A stretch of 64,000 bases of DNA from Lentinula raphanica (lineage: Eukaryota; Basidiomycota; Agaricomycetes; Agaricales; Omphalotaceae), in NCBI GenBank assembly GCA_027919835.1, contig JANVFP010000025.1, forward strand, positions 682,001 through 746,000. Direction: 5' to 3'. Positions 48,783-61,903 of this stretch are shown here, one piece after another (position 1 is the stretch's first letter; every line of letters starts with the position of its first letter). The notes beneath the pieces are model-generated. The model was not told the origin of the DNA. It saw only the letters and a program-made list of their open reading frames with translations, and did no database searches. Position numbers and translations under genes: made by a program.

Positions 48783-49523
48783 TCACTCATTATGCTCCGT
48801 GTACCAGTTTTTCATCCACTTCTCCGCCACAGAATATTCACCCTTGACCTGTGTTATTAATTGCGTGATGAGCTTCAGAGCCTGTTCGCCGTCGAGATCG
48901 ATGCCCTTCTCCTCGTCTCGCAAATGTCCATATCGCTGGATCTTCTCGCACGAGCTCTGCACATGTGTTACGCCCAGTGTGGCGGAGGAACCTTTCAGGA
49001 AGTGACCGAGATCGGAAAGCTTCTCCAGATCTTTCTGAATGCTAGGCGGTTTTAAGGACGAGCAAACGGAAGATCGACGGTAGATACTAACAGGGCAGCA
49101 TCCATATCTTTGAAGGTTTGGGCAGCCTGAGTATAGTACTCTTCCACCATTTCTCGCGAAAAGTCATGTGTATCGTCTTCATCGAGCTCGAGTATCTGGT
49201 TGAAAATGCTCATATTGATGATTTCATCCTGGTCTGACGACGAGGTCTAACAGTGAAGAGTGAGAATCGCTGAATGAACGATGATCGAGCAAGAAGATAC
49301 ATACTTCTGCCTCTGGATCGCCATTCTGCTTCTTGGTCAAGTCTGTTGTTGGAGAAGAAGGTCGATTGGCGGTGGAAGGAGATGATAAAGGTTTGTCTTC
49401 ATGGGAATCGTGATCATTAGGTTTGGCACTGGAAAGCTTTGGGGAAGAAGTAACAGATTCAGTGCTGGGTTTGGCTGTATCCTGAGATGTAGTCGACTGC
49501 TTGAGTGTGTCGTCCACTGGCAT
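48783..49523 (-). CDS. YPD1: HPt phosphotransfer protein (Ypd1-like)
   Basis: Model: complement(join(48783..49041, 49092..49246, 49305..49523)), 210 aa. In fungi Ypd1 relays phosphate from hybrid histidine kinases to the Ssk1 and Skn7 response regulators, controlling osmotic and oxidative stress signalling. The N-terminal 75 residues are Ser/Thr/Pro-rich and probably disordered. The HPt four-helix domain follows: INMSIFNQILELDEDDTHDF, EEYYTQAAQTFKDMDAAL, the phospho-acceptor His in LSDLGHFLKGSSATLGVTHV, and YGHLRDEEKG before the last helix. The H-x-L-K-G-S-S signature is intact. Basidiomycetes usually have a single Ypd1, so this is probably the only one. Confidence 0.9.
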
Positions 49524-51168
49524 TCTAATCGTAAGAGGAGGAATTAGATTGTCAGATTAGAATGTCAAATGACAGATTCGCTGACGGGGGCGGAATGTGA
49601 GTTTAGGTAGCCGGCTGTTGCCGTTCTTCGCGTGTCTTATCAAATCCTGACGTCACTCCAGGTAGTAGGCCGTTTTACTAGGTTTTACTACTTCAGGCAC
49701 TTATACAATTTTTATCCAAGTTCAATCGGTGTATGTACACTGTACAGGAAGGATCTTACCTGGCGGTACATCAATTCTGGCACACCGGTCACATACCTGT
49801 GGTGGAGCAGGAGACCTTGCCCAGAATGTACAACATTTACATGAACACCGATTGAAATTTGGGCAGGTGTTCAAGAACGGGAACGTCCAAATACTTCAAG
49901 AACATGACGGAAAGATGCGGATTTTGAGAGTGATGAATGTACCTCATGAAAAAACGGAGCATTGACAGTCTCGAGCAATCTTCATCCCAGCAAAAAGTTC
50001 CGTCGAAGTTGACCTCGGCCGATTGTCCAATGCGATGCCCAACCTTGTGGGACATTTGGTAGGTAGTAAGTACTACCTTGAATTAGGGTCGCTATGTAGA
50101 GCCCGTATCGATCATTAACATCCGATATTCAAGTGTGAAAGCAGCTGAATGCAGGCAATTCCATACTGCAAAACATCGCTTCAGCTTCATGTACAAACAT
50201 GGAGGATTCACATAAAAAATCAATGCTCTTACCCACATAAGTTTCCCCAAGCAACGGTCCAGAAACGTTCTGCTCCACCTATTAGTAGCAAAACAACATG
50301 CCGCATTGATTTTCTTGAACCTAGGCCTTGCTGAACAGTTTTTTTTGGAATCCCGAATCCCGTTGAATCATGATCGTTGTCCACACCATCGATAAAAGTG
50401 TGGGCTAAATGCGATAATCAATTGGTTGTTCTGTGGAGCGTCTCGTTTCCGGAAGAACTTGGTAGTTCAATCATCGTGTAAGGTCATCTCCGTCGAGCGG
50501 TCGAGGTGCCACAAGCCATAGGCCAAGCGTAGGGTTATTAGTCTAATGGTTGTGCGGAGATTAAGTATCCAACACATATCCAAAAATGTGTCCCCAAACC
50601 ACCTACAAGAAATAATGAAGGGATGAATGTCATGTTTAAGCACGCTCGGCGTTCAATCTTCACAAGGTTATAGCACTTTCTCCGAGATTGAGCAAAGTTT
50701 CCGTCGATCCTCGCACGATGAATCGACCACGACAAGAAAACCGAGAGAACTCACGATCTGAACGGTAAGACGGGCTGCAAGCGCATGCGGTTCCCAACTC
50801 AGCACTCTTATAGCTTGTGTGATATCTTCTTGACAGCAACGTATGCACCGTACTCCGGGTCTGCTTGACAAGTTACAACCCTTCTGCGGTACCCTTGCTT
50901 GTACCAGCCTGAATGTCAAGGAATAGGAATGAAGGGAACAAGGGAATAATCGATTCAGATCTCCTAGACATATTAAAAGCAGTAAGTATTCCAAACGAAA
51001 GCAACAGAGGAGACCGATCGTTTCATGCTTCAAGAATTGTATCGAGTACCAAGAGGAAAGCGATGAAGGTTATTCAAATAGATAGTTTTCAATGAGTACG
51101 CAACATGCTCAATATACAGACACAACCCTTTTTTTCCATGCTTCACTCTCTCGGCTTCAAACTCGATT
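49524..51168. other. Intergenic, no gene recognised; short inverted repeat
   Basis: 1.6 kb between the HPt gene start and the 3' end of 2-oxoglutarate dehydrogenase. An 11-bp inverted repeat (TCAATCGGTGT near 49720-49735 and its complement near 49842-49855) frames about 120 bp. A few short frames exist on both strands, none with a recognisable domain. Confidence 0.45.
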
Positions 51169-54100
51169 CTACGAGGAGAGGTCAAAAGCGGCGTCCAAGA
51201 ACATCTCAATCTCTTTCTTGTGTTGAGCCTATAAACAGAGCAACAACGTATGCACACCATCAGCATCGGTCAAACCAACATACGAAAGTGAACACAGACC
51301 TTCGACCCAGTAGCAACGGAACTGGTAGGATCTCTTCCAGCGTATCTTGGGTACTTGCCTTTGTGGTGCTCCGTCTGTTGTGCAGCGGTGTAGATACGAG
51401 GACCGACATAGCTCCACGCGCCGTTGTTCAGAGGTTCTTCCTGGCACCAAAGCAGTCCGGCGTTAGGGTATTTGTCCAAGTGAGGAGTGATCTACGAAAG
51501 AAAGATTCAGCATAAAGGGCAAAAATTTGGTCCAAAGGGCATACCATATCATAGGGGAAGGGTGAAATCTGTTCAATCCTGCTTATCGCAATGTCCTTGA
51601 TACCTCTTTCCTCTCTAGCAGCGAGAAGAGTGTGATATACTTGGCCTATGAATGATGTTGATTAGTATTGGAACTATCTTGTTTTTGCAAGATTTGTTTC
51701 ACTCACCACTGCACAAGACATGTCGTTTGATCTCCTCGGGTGCAACAAGTCCCTCAGTGTGCGGTTCAGGCAGATACCTCTGGAAATGTGTTTCCCCGAC
51801 CATCTCAGAAAGATCAGAACGTGCTTTCGGGTGACGGAGAAGATTTTTTGAGAAGAAGACGATCAAAGGTTTACGGAAGTCACGATGGATTTGACGACGG
51901 AGGACGTGGAACTAGGAAAGTATATCAGTCAAAGAAAGTAAAAAATCACAGATATACACACGTAGTTAGCCGGAGTGGTAGGGTAGACGACTTGCATATT
52001 ACAGTCTTGATGTTGCCTCTCAATCTTTTCCTGGCTAGGGAACACATTGGGATGATCATCACAAAGCTGCAAGAACCTCTCGAGCCTAGCACTTGAATGC
52101 TCAGGACCCTGACCGTCATAACCATGCGGCAAACTCATAACAAGCCCGGACCTCTGCAACCACTTCCTCTCACCACTGGCAATGAACTGATCGATGATAC
52201 ATTGCGCGTTGTTGGCGAAATCACCGAATTGAGCTTCCCACATCGTCAGGCAATCCGGTGAGACGAGGGAGTATCCAAGTTCGAATCCGAGCGTGCCATA
52301 TTCGGACAAGGAGGAATTGCAGATCACGAAACGAGCTTGGGACGAGCCAAGATCATTGAGAGGGACATATTGTTTTTCGTTCTCTTGATCGTGGAGAACA
52401 GCGTGACGCTGAGAGAAGGTACCACGCTCGACATCCTGTCCTGAAACGCGAACGTGGATGTTCTCCAGAGCAAGAGAACCAAAGGCAAGTGCCTCAGCAG
52501 TGGACCAGTCAATGTTCGTGCCTTCATCGATAGTTTTTCCACGAGTCTGAAGAATACGGTTAAGGTTTCGATGAACATTGAATCCATTGGGATAGCTAGA
52601 TATAGCGCGGCCAACACGTTGGAGAGTCGCTTCGTCGGAACCGGTGGCACGAGTGGGAAGAGTCTGGTCTGCAAGCTGCTTGGGCGAAGGGAATCCTTGC
52701 CATGAAGCAGAAAGCCATTCCTTCGACGTGGGTACGTAGTCTTTTGCACCAGCAGCAGCCTTCTCAAGCATGCCCCATACCCACTTCTTGTGCTCCTCGA
52801 TGTCCTTCTCGGTGAAAGTTCCTCTTCCGACGAGGAATTTGGAGTATTGAGTCAAGGCAGTGGGTTGTTTCTCGATAGCTTGGTACATTCTAGGTTGAGT
52901 GAACATTGGTTGATCGGTTTCATTGTGTCCATAGCGCCTATAGCAGACAATGTCGATGACAACGTCCTTCTTGTATTTGGCCCTATAGTCCGCAGCTAGC
53001 TGGCACACAAATGTGACAGCCTCCACATTGTCACCATTCACATGGAAGATGGGAGCATCGATGGATTTGGCAATGTCCGAAGGATAAGGTGTGGATCGGG
53101 CAAATCGAGGATCAGTGGTAAAACCGACCTGATTGTTGACGATGAGATGAATGGTACCCCCAGTGCCATAGTTAGGAAGATTGTGCATGCCCATTGTCTC
53201 GTAGACTATTCCTTGACCGGCGAAGGCAGCATCACCATGAAGCAAAACGCCCATGGCCGTGTTATGTGACTTTTCATCCTTCTCAAAGTGCTGGATAGCA
53301 CGAGTCTTTCCGAGTACGACAGGATCTTCGGCCTCGAGATGGGAAGGGTTTGCGACAAGAGAAAGCGCGACCTTCTTTCCGGAAGGTGTGGGACGAACAT
53401 AGTTGGCACCCAGATGATACTTGACGTCGCCAGCCGGTTCATCACCTTCTGCTCCGCTGAATTCATTTAAAATGGCTTCAATGGGTTTTCGGATGACGTT
53501 CGCTAAAACGTTGAGCCGACCTCGGTGAGGCATACCCATAGTAATGTTCGAAACACCATGTTCGACGGAACGGTCGATGAGGGCTTTCATGCCGGGTATG
53601 AGAGCTTCACATCCCTCCAAACCGAAACGCTTTTCGTTGGGATATTTCGAGGCGATGAACTTTTCGAAAGATTCAGACCAGATGAGTCGGTCAAGAATCA
53701 TGCGTTTCTCGTCCACTGTGTAATTCCAGGGTTTCGGAATCTCAACACGTTCACGAATCCAGTCACATTGATCCTTGTCGGGGATGTGGATGTACTGAAT
53801 ACCGACAGCGCCGCCTGTGGCATTGTTAAGGAAAGGCCGAGACAACAAATTTCCAATACTCACAATAGATTCGTTTACATAGCTTGATGATCTCCCCCAA
53901 CTTCATCGTCCTTCTGTCCTCCGTCGCAAAATGAGGGAGGATACCGGGACCAAGTGTGATTTCCTTGTCCAAGTCACGCTCAGAGAAACCATAGCGACTG
54001 AGCTCAAGTTCTGGGGGTTGAATGTTTGCAAGATCGGCGTCAAGGATACCAAGAGGGTCGAGTTCAGCAACATGATGTCCACGGACTTGGTATGCACGAA

Positions 54101-54541
54101 CAAGAAGTTGAACCTGCGGAAAAAAACGGATGGAGTTGAGGTTATTATACTATTTGCATTGACGATACCACGCACCTTCAGGTGATCGTCAAGTTCAGCA
54201 CCACTAGCACCGGCGTGTAGAGCCGGAGCACCATCAGTGGGAGGTGCAACGAGGCTAGGTGGAGGTTGAAAAGCTACAGAGCTGGGCAGACCCTTGTCGA
54301 GACCTCGAAAGTACGCGTCCCAAGAGGCATGGACCGATGATGGGTCCTGTCGCCAGTGCCTGTACATTTCCTCTGCATAGTATGTGTTGGTGCCATTGGC
54401 GAAAATGTCATTGGGAGACGGTGGATTTGCAGCAGCAGTTGCCAGATCACGTCGACAAGCGACGGATTGTTGCGCCCTGGCCGCGAGGACAATCACCCTC
54501 GACTGTGGAGGAAGACGTCGCAGAGCTTGCTTTGACAACAT
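51169..54541 (-). CDS. KGD1: 2-oxoglutarate dehydrogenase E1 component, mitochondrial
   Basis: Model: complement(join(51169..51228, 51300..51491, 51545..51645, 51707..51911, 51962..53814, 53864..54113, 54176..54541)), 1008 aa, the usual family length. It is a ThDP-dependent TCA-cycle enzyme that decarboxylates 2-oxoglutarate and passes the succinyl group to E2. It starts with a basic presequence ([20 protein letters not shown]). Motifs: [121 protein letters not shown] and [20 protein letters not shown]. The ThDP and active-site segments are complete and no lesion was seen. A large exon (1.85 kb) carries most of the catalytic part. Confidence 0.96.
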
Positions 54542-54859
54542 TGGGGAGAAGAGAGAAGAAATTGAAGACGTAGACTGAGCTACGGTATGACGGTGGTGAG
54601 TGTGATTAAATAAAAGCTATGACAAAGCCGATTATTCCCGAACGTCAGCAATTTCGCTCATGCCACATGGCTCAACTTTCATCCATACTCAAAGCTCTCT
54701 TCAAGTTTCTTGCTGGTCTATGCGGCGTCAAGTAGTTATACTCCAGGTACTGTAGACTATTGGTAGCAGGCCTGAACAAATTCTGCCGCTCTCATTTATC
54801 GAATTTGACGTTCCCAGAGTCCGCTCCCAATCGCGATCCTAGCCCTGTTGGTTGAACCC

Positions 54860-56816
54860 TCAAATAACGCCCTTTGCGCGTAGCTCTTCTACCTGCGTAG
54901 CTGAGTAACCAAGTTCTGCTAAAACCTGTAGGCTATAAGCATTATGCCACGCATCACAAACCACGAATGTTCACCGACCTCGTCACTATGTTCGCCCAAC
55001 CACGGCGGATGCCTCCTCACAGGCATCTTTTTTCCGTTGTAAGACACCGCCGGTGCAACGAGCTTGATAGGACCTGCGCGAGGATGCTGGAGAAATATAG
55101 TTGGCAAATGACCAACACAGGGAAGTAATATACAAAAAGCTCACATCTACTTCGACCGTCACCTTCCTTGAAACGGCTTGTTCATGCTCGAAAGTCTCCT
55201 TGATGTTATTGATAGGCCCGTGAGGAACGCCTTTACCTGCTTTAGTTGCTGCTTTGAACCTACTGAGCCAATACGCTTTGGTCTCCCTGGAAGCAAAACA
55301 AGAACGACCGAGGTGGAGACGGCATGCCGGGGTGCAACATTTAGATCCACGAGGAAAGAATTCTATGAGTAGCTGATTGCCTACTTTCTGAGTTCATCTT
55401 CCAGAATCTTTATCAGCTCGTCGCGATTTGCCACTCGAAGAGCATTTGTAGAGAAACGTGCATCCGAAGGCAAATCAGGTAGAGGAAGGACCAGGGTACA
55501 AAGGGTGTTGAACTGTAAAAGAGTGAGATGAAGTCGACGTCAGTCTTGGAACTCGCCACTCGCTTGGTTATCGTTTCCTGCACCAATCATGATAAAATCA
55601 TCCCCGTTTTTCCCTTCGGGTGCTTTGCATGGAAATACCTTGAAGTAAAAGGTGTATTCGAAGATCAGGAACCAAGACTAGTGGCTCAGCAGAAAAGCTA
55701 ACCTGATACGGCACGACACTCGGATGTGCAGTACCAAATCTCTGTGCTTCCTGGCCTGCGATGAGGTAATTGGATGCGATATTGGCCAGCCCAGCAATTT
55801 GGGTCTCAAACAGATTGCAGTCAATCCAGCAACCTGTCCCCGTCTTCTCTCTTCCTATGAGCGCAGCCATTATGGCTCCATGCGTGTAGAGGCCTGTAGC
55901 TACATCCGTTGCAGCTACGCCTACCTGATCCGAGAACGACATATGAGATATCCGCGAGAATCAGAATGAAGCATGAAACTCGAACCTTAACAGGTCTGGC
56001 AGGATGCGGTTCGCCTGTGATATGCATGAGGCCGGCTTCACCCTCAACTATCACATCATAGCCTGCATGTTGACGATAGGGTCCAGTTTGCCCATACCCT
56101 AGAAATGCCTCCAATCATTTATTGCAGTGCTCGCACAGATAAGGCGGTCTGTACACAACATACCTGTTATACTAGCGTAAATCAATCTTGGGTTTAGTTT
56201 ATGGCACTGCTCCCATCCAAGACCTAGCTTTGCTAGTTTACCAGGAATATAGTTCTCCACTAGAACATCCGCCTGTTCGATCAATTTGTGAACAATCTCC
56301 AGACCTGCAGGGTCTTTGAAGTTGACAGTCACTGAGCGTTTGTTCCTGTTTGCTGATAAGAAATACGCTGATTCAGGAGGTAGAGAATGAGCGTGTTTGG
56401 GTAAGGCTTCGGACGATGACGATTGGGGTAGCAGAGGCGCGGAGGGGGGATTCCATGATCCTATGAATTTGAAAGGAGTACTCCGAACATCAGGAAATCA
56501 CTGGAACAAGATGACGGTAGAGCTCACGAGTATCATCTCCCTTTCCTACATGTTCAATCTTAATAACGTCCGCACCCAAATCAGCAAGCAACATTGTTGC
56601 AGTGGGCCCCGCCAGAACGCGTGTAAGATCGACAATCTTTATTCCTGCTAACGGGGGAGGGATACCAATGGAATCTTGGGAGCCCCTGTACGAAGCCTGG
56701 CTTGCATTGAATCTAAGGATGCTAGCATTGCCATTGACGAAACTCATCCGAGGGACTGGTCTGGCAGATGAGCAGCATCTTAGCAGAGTAACACGAGCGA
56801 AGATGGTATGGTGCAT
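54860..56816 (-). CDS. Class III CoA-transferase, SUGCT/CaiB-like, probably mitochondrial
   Basis: Family III CoA-transferases move CoA between acids through an Asp-anhydride. The closest type is SUGCT, which uses succinyl-CoA with glutarate, 3-hydroxy-3-methylglutarate or itaconate. Seen: [37 protein letters not shown] (first intron right after), [125 protein letters not shown], and a C-terminal [20 protein letters not shown]. The catalytic Asp lies in the TDVATG segment. The Arg/Cys/Ser-rich N-terminus from ATG 56816 looks like a mitochondrial presequence. About six to eight exons; 3' boundaries are approximate. It lies in tandem with the enzyme that makes succinyl-CoA. Confidence 0.88.
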
Positions 56817-56972
56817 CTGAAGCTGCTGGTCCCTGGACTGTGTAGTTCGCAACAACAACTGCGCAGGAATCAACTTTGAAGCATTGGTGAGACCTGGTGA
56901 GACCGAGTAAAGAACAGGCCGAAGTAAGAGAGAGAAAGATAGTTGTAATGTTTCAACTTCTTGAAACTCTAT

Positions 56973-57046
56973 GGCCGACTAGCTCAGTTGGTTAGAGCGT
57001 CGTGCTAATAACGCGAAGGTCTTGGGTTCGATCCCCACGTTGGCCA
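56973..57046 (+). tRNA. tRNA-Ile(AAT), intronless
   Basis: 74 nt. The acceptor GGCCGAC pairs with GTTGGCC (one G-U), discriminator A. The D arm is AGCTCAGTTGGTTAGAGC. The anticodon stem TCGTG/CGCGA closes the loop CTAATAA with anticodon AAT. The T arm carries the B-box GGTTCGATCCC. A long T run from about 57070 can terminate Pol III. It lies head to head with the CoA-transferase gene. Confidence 0.96.
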
Positions 57047-57960
57047 TAATGTAACATGGTATTGGTCTGTTTTTTTTTTGCTCATATTGCGTTTAAATTT
57101 TGTCAACCGAGGAGCAAGCATGACTACGACTGGGACACCAGGCATACTACTAGTATACTGTATAGTAGTTTCACACAGCAGAGAGAGATATACACATCAA
57201 GATTGCACAACACAGGGAATACGTAGCACAACAGCGTATTTGAAGAGCGCACAAGAAGTCGTCGGGAGTTAGGAAGTTTCAAGAGGTTTCTGAACTTCAG
57301 GGGATTGTGGGATCGTGAATGCACAAAGGAAGTCCGATGATGCAGATAAGTAATCAAGAGAAAGGAGTATTAAATATTGGATTAGACGAATGACAAAGTG
57401 CAAAACTTGATTACTTATTCCAACGAAGTCCAAAGTCCAAGATGCAAACGGTATCAAAATATTATAAATTACAGTGGAGGTTGCGACAACTGTGTATGTG
57501 GACTCGACTGAGCGCGAGGGAGAGAGATGAGATATTACACAAGAACAACAGACAAGATTGAAACAAGAGAAAACCGAGAATGCATAGACTCTCAGTCGAA
57601 GCAAACCAAGAAGGCAGATAGTAGACAAGTCAAGCAAAGATGCAACATGACAGTCAGCAAGATCAACGAAGAAACGTACAGCAGCAGCACAGCGAGCTGG
57701 AAATTTCTCCGGAATTTTGTTTCGCGTATTTTTGCGATATGATTTTACAAGGTCGGTGGAGTTATAATGACGACCCGAGTTTTTCGATGTATTCGGGTTA
57801 TTTATACAGTTGCGGTTGGATTGGAGATTCGTTTCGTGGATGGTGGAAGTCGTGTGTTCGAGATATACAGTGATTACGAGCTCTTGAGTTGAGGGTCGGT
57901 ACCGATTTGTAGGTGTCAGCCGAAGATCCAGCGGTAAAGATTGTTTATGAAATCGACCAC
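57047..57960. other. Intergenic, no gene recognised
   Basis: 3' flank of the F-box gene and of the tRNA. A 231-codon minus-strand frame (57269-57964) is hydrophobic and low in motif content. It overlaps the expected 3' UTR, so I do not call it a gene. Confidence 0.45.
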
Positions 57961-60906
57961 TCATTCGTCCTTGCGTCCCAGCGTGAAGGCGCCCTCATAC
58001 GCAGGCATGCGGGGATCCTCGTGCGCCAATCGCCATGTGCCGACCAGATTTTTTCCGCGAATAACAGTGCCGTAGAAGAAGATTTTCCCTCCTCCATTCC
58101 CCGCAGAGCTTCCATTGGGCTAGAGCAAACAAAGGGGGTATTTGGTAAGAAGAAGCCATGCACATGAAAGCGGGAGAAATATTTCAGATTTACACTTACC
58201 CCATTGTTAACACTTCTCACTAAACCCACCATACCATCCCACTTTCGCACACGCCCTCTCCATACCCAATCACCCCACGCTGCGGCATGACGAGGATCAG
58301 TGCTGCCGGTGATCACCACATCTCGTATACCATTGCAAGGTGGGATAGTTTCCACTGATGGGACGTAAGGAGGAAGCTCGTCTTGTTCTTGACTATTTCC
58401 AAGAAGTTCAGATCGAGCATCTACTCCCACTGGTATTTGGGCCCTTGCAGTCTCCAACGCATTCTCCCGAGCCTTACAACCGGGACACGTATCCCGATCG
58501 TGGAACGTCCCAGGTTTGCGTTTACTCCGAGCTTCTGCCTCGCTGCCAATTCCAGAAGCGATACTTTTGTCTGCATCAGGATCATCATCCTTAATGGCAA
58601 CATACTCATAAGTGTCTTCTCGATTTGTCAGACCGGAAGAAGGGACAGAAACGGTGAGACGATCGGGATTGGCTGAAAGTTTCGCGTTGGGAGGAAACCA
58701 GGCGTCTCTGATGCCTTGGTCAAAGGCGTTGTCGGGAGGTATATCATCGTTGAGGTCGGTATCATTAGCACAAGGGATAGGAGTTCCTCCAGAATAGATT
58801 GCATATTCTGAAAAACGAACGTATAAGGGTACTGCAGCGAGTCTGAGGGTATCTTCGTTAAATGGGTTTGGGCGATGTCCAGCTTCAAGAACGGGATTGT
58901 GAGAAGGGTCGGCGTTGTGAGGATGGTGTGGCGCAGGGTTTCCATTCCCGTCGTTATTTTGGTTGGGCACAGGGGGATGACCGTGAGGTTCAGGAGCGGC
59001 GGGAGGATCGTTGGCGGGGAGCATAGGGTCTTGTTGGTTCGGGCCAGGAGGCAAAAGAAGCGCATGGAGATGCGTCTCTGAAGGTATCTAAACGAAGGAA
59101 GGTGTCGGCTCGTGTAGAAGAAGTGATTGACAGGAACAAAAAACTCACTATCATTCGTCCTGTCCAAAGACCGTTGAGTTGGCCAGGCGTGTAAACAGCT
59201 CCTTGCTGAGGGTATCCGGTAAACATAGTAGGATCTCTTTGCATGTCGCTGTCATCTTGTTCAGGTGGCACTTGTTCATTTGTCTCCTGCTCATCGACCA
59301 TATCCATGTTTTGCTGCGAATCTGACGCCGCGGCGGGGCTATCTGTGTATGGAGAAGCGTCTTCATCTTCGTCGTCGTCAACATCTTCATCCTGATCATA
59401 AAGTTCTTGAACTTCGTCATTGACAACGTTCGCTTCCGTATCGGTGCCTGCAGCAAGCTCAGGAGTGACGACGCCATCCTCAGTATCAGGTTCGCCTTGC
59501 ACAGCCCAAGCAGAGCGACAGAGCCTCAACCGCCACCAGTCTGCATCCCATTGAGAACTAGTGCATTCCTTCTCATCGAGAACGTCACCAAACATCCGTT
59601 CTGCTTGGTCTAGATCTGTTACAGGGAGTTCTGAGCTATTCAGATTGACGTCAAGGATGTTTGGCAGCGTCTTTCGTATGTCATCCCAAGGATCGTGTTC
59701 GCGAGGTAAGGGTGTTCCGCCGCCCTTCAAAAACGTCGAGGAGGTGAACATGTCTCCACCGAGTAGACCAGCGTTAAGCTCTTCGAAATCTTCCTGTGTA
59801 GGTCGAGGAAGTTCACTACGGAATACCATTTGGACTCGAGCTTCGTCCACTTCACCATTGTTCTCGGCGGCAAGCCGAGCACGGACACGAGCTCGATGGT
59901 CTTCCCTATTGGGCGGCAGAAAAGGAGGGACGTTGAAAAGCATCAGCTCACGGCGGGAAAAGTAGACCAATTTGGCGGCATCGCTTGCGAGTGGCGTGGA
60001 TAGAGCGGTCCAGCGATCGAAATGAGGAATGAGCCACGTATGACGGTTCGGATGAAGATATATAGGATACGGTCCATGAGGTGTCGGGATACTGAAGGGT
60101 GTTGATGATGACGAGTAAGCTGCAGAGCGGAGAGGCAAACGGAAATGATTAGCTGGAGCAAATGCTGATGGATACCGGAAGGGAACAGTGACGAAGGGAA
60201 GTACAAGCTGGACGAGTGATTCTCTCTGGTCGGGTGTTTCTTCCATGAGACGGGCTAGGGAGTACGTTAATCAATGATAGAAAAAGTCAAGGGCAACGAC
60301 GGCGAACTGACCTTTGCTCGAGAGATACCAAAAGATCCACATAGCACAACTATTCTCTGCATTAGCAAGCGGCCATCCTTTATCGAGATTCTTGTACATC
60401 TCCGTCCGGATGTATCCTTCGACCCATTCATACACTCCAGCAAGCTGCATCTGTGCCCGGTTGCACCCGTTGTCTTCAAGACACATAATCCACAAAGCAT
60501 ACATCGTTTCTGAGACTCCGACCTCTTCCGCATCGATATCGTCCAAATATGCTTCATCGCCCGGTCTTCTCCGTCTATTCCGTACGCCTTTCAACACTTC
60601 TAACCACCATCGAAGCTGCGATGCCCATTCTCCTACTCTAGGCTCGAAGCCGCGTCGGCGGATAGCGTTCGAAGAGAATTTGTGCTTGAAAACCCGCGCG
60701 TATAGATGTCTTGCCTCGCTGAGCTTGTAAGAAATGGTCTTGGAAAGCAGCAAGAGCGTCGTGAGAGGGACTGGAGGGCCTAGCACTCTTGGACAAACGT
60801 AGTAGAATGCTATATGCTCGAGAACTTCGACAGGAAGAGAAGAGAGCGACGTCGGCATTGTTGACGTGATAGAGAAGGAGGTAATTCTTGCATTGAGTGT
60901 GAGCAT
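57961..60906 (-). CDS. F-box protein with conserved C-terminal beta domain
   Basis: Model: complement(join(57961..58119, 58200..59087, 59149..60254, 60312..60906)), 915 aa. The F-box near residues 20-60 (SSLPVEVLEHIAFYYVCPRV, LLLLSKTISYKLSEARHLYA) would dock Skp1 in an SCF ubiquitin ligase. A helical region follows (VRNRRRRPGDEAYLDDIDAE to MWIFWYLSSKG). Next comes a large middle part with conserved HGPYPIYLHPNRHTWLIPHF and DWWRLRLCRSAWA, then an acidic low-complexity run. The C-terminal domain has PLYVRFSEYAIYSGGTPIP, GWDWVWRGRVRKWDG-like AWGDWVWRGRVRKWDG, IFFYGTVIRGKNLVGTWR and PAYEGAFTLGRK. This C-terminal sheet probably binds substrate; the target is unknown. In-frame ATGs at 60906 and 60858; the latter sits right before the F-box. 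Confidence 0.85.
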
Positions 60907-61150
60907 TGTTGTTGGCAAAGGAATTGTGGGGGGTATCCGGTAGAAAAGAGCACGTTTGTGAAGATAGCCAGGAGGAGAAGATGAAAATGGGGGGAAAGAA
61001 ACTTGTCCAGCCTCACGGAGGAAGGACAAGCTATCTAAGTACAAAGTTACATACCCAAATTCACCGTGCGTATGATAGTGCAACACGCAAGTCGCCGCTA
61101 CTCTTTTGGAACGCAATGCAAAAAATCGTCATTACATAAGCAATACATTG

Positions 61151-61158
61151 ACACGGAC
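61151..61158. repeat. Target-site duplication, left copy
   Basis: ACACGGAC, identical to the right copy, directly abuts the left TIR. Confidence 0.85.
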
Positions 61159-61903
61159 TAGTGTTGCCGCGGATTGAGTTGAGTCGCAACTCGAGTTGCT
61201 TACTAAGCCAACTCAACTCGGACCAACTCGAGTTCAACCGTTCTCATATATCAAAGTACTGGGAGAACGTTATAAGGCAGAGTCTGCATGTAGTGCACCG
61301 TAAGTTCTAGCTATCAATGAGATATCCAGGTTTTTTTTTGAGTAACCCTATGATAAGGCGCGATACTTCTGCCATTTAAGTCAAATGAACTTTTGCCTGG
61401 TCAACGCCAAATGGTAATCGGATGCCCTCAAGAGCCTCCCTATTCTGGAGAATTGCACTCACCTCGATTTCATCTGGTGGTAAACTCATTCATGATTGAG
61501 TGGAGTCAATCTGAAAAGCTGAAGATGATCATTGATGAGCATGCCAAAAGTCGGAACTGGGCATTGCAGGTGGATAATGCAGAGGAACTGATTGTATTAC
61601 AGTATAACAGATAGTGATTCAGTGGCTTGCCTGAACTGCTGGCTGACCCATCACTGAAATAAGTAGGCAAAGAGGCCAGAGGGAGATGGAGGTCCAGGGA
61701 TTGCTTGAAGATGGAATGCTCGATGAGCAACAAACGATAAACGAAAGTATGGCGCTGAGCGCTTGGGTGCCCGGCAAATCACAGGCACTCATACCAAAAC
61801 TCGAGTGATGTCAAACTCGAGTCAACTCGAGTTGTCGGCATCGTCAAGCCGGCGACTCGAGTCCGACTCGCAACTCGAGTGGACTCAAACCGCGGCAACA
61901 CTA
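61159..61903. mobile_element. Non-autonomous hAT-like DNA transposon (MITE-type), 745 bp
   Basis: The ends are imperfect 21-bp terminal inverted repeats (61159-61179 and 61883-61903, 20 of 21 matching) that begin TAGTGTTGCCGCGG. They are flanked by an exact 8-bp direct repeat ACACGGAC (61151-61158 and 61904-61911). An 8-bp target duplication with short TIRs starting TA/CA-GTGTTG is characteristic of the hAT superfamily. Both subterminal regions hold many ACTCGAGT-type motifs in both orientations, possible transposase-binding sites. No transposase frame is present; the longest internal frame (about 70 codons) is unrecognised. An intact duplication implies recent insertion. Confidence 0.85.

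Noticed and set aside
49700..49870. Possible mobile element suggested by an 11-bp inverted repeat
   Set aside because: The repeat is short, imperfect beyond 11 bp and lacks a target duplication; it could be chance.
57269..57964. 231-codon minus-strand hydrophobic frame
   Set aside because: It overlaps the stop of the F-box gene on the same strand, has no recognisable domain and is low in motif content; probably 3' UTR sequence.
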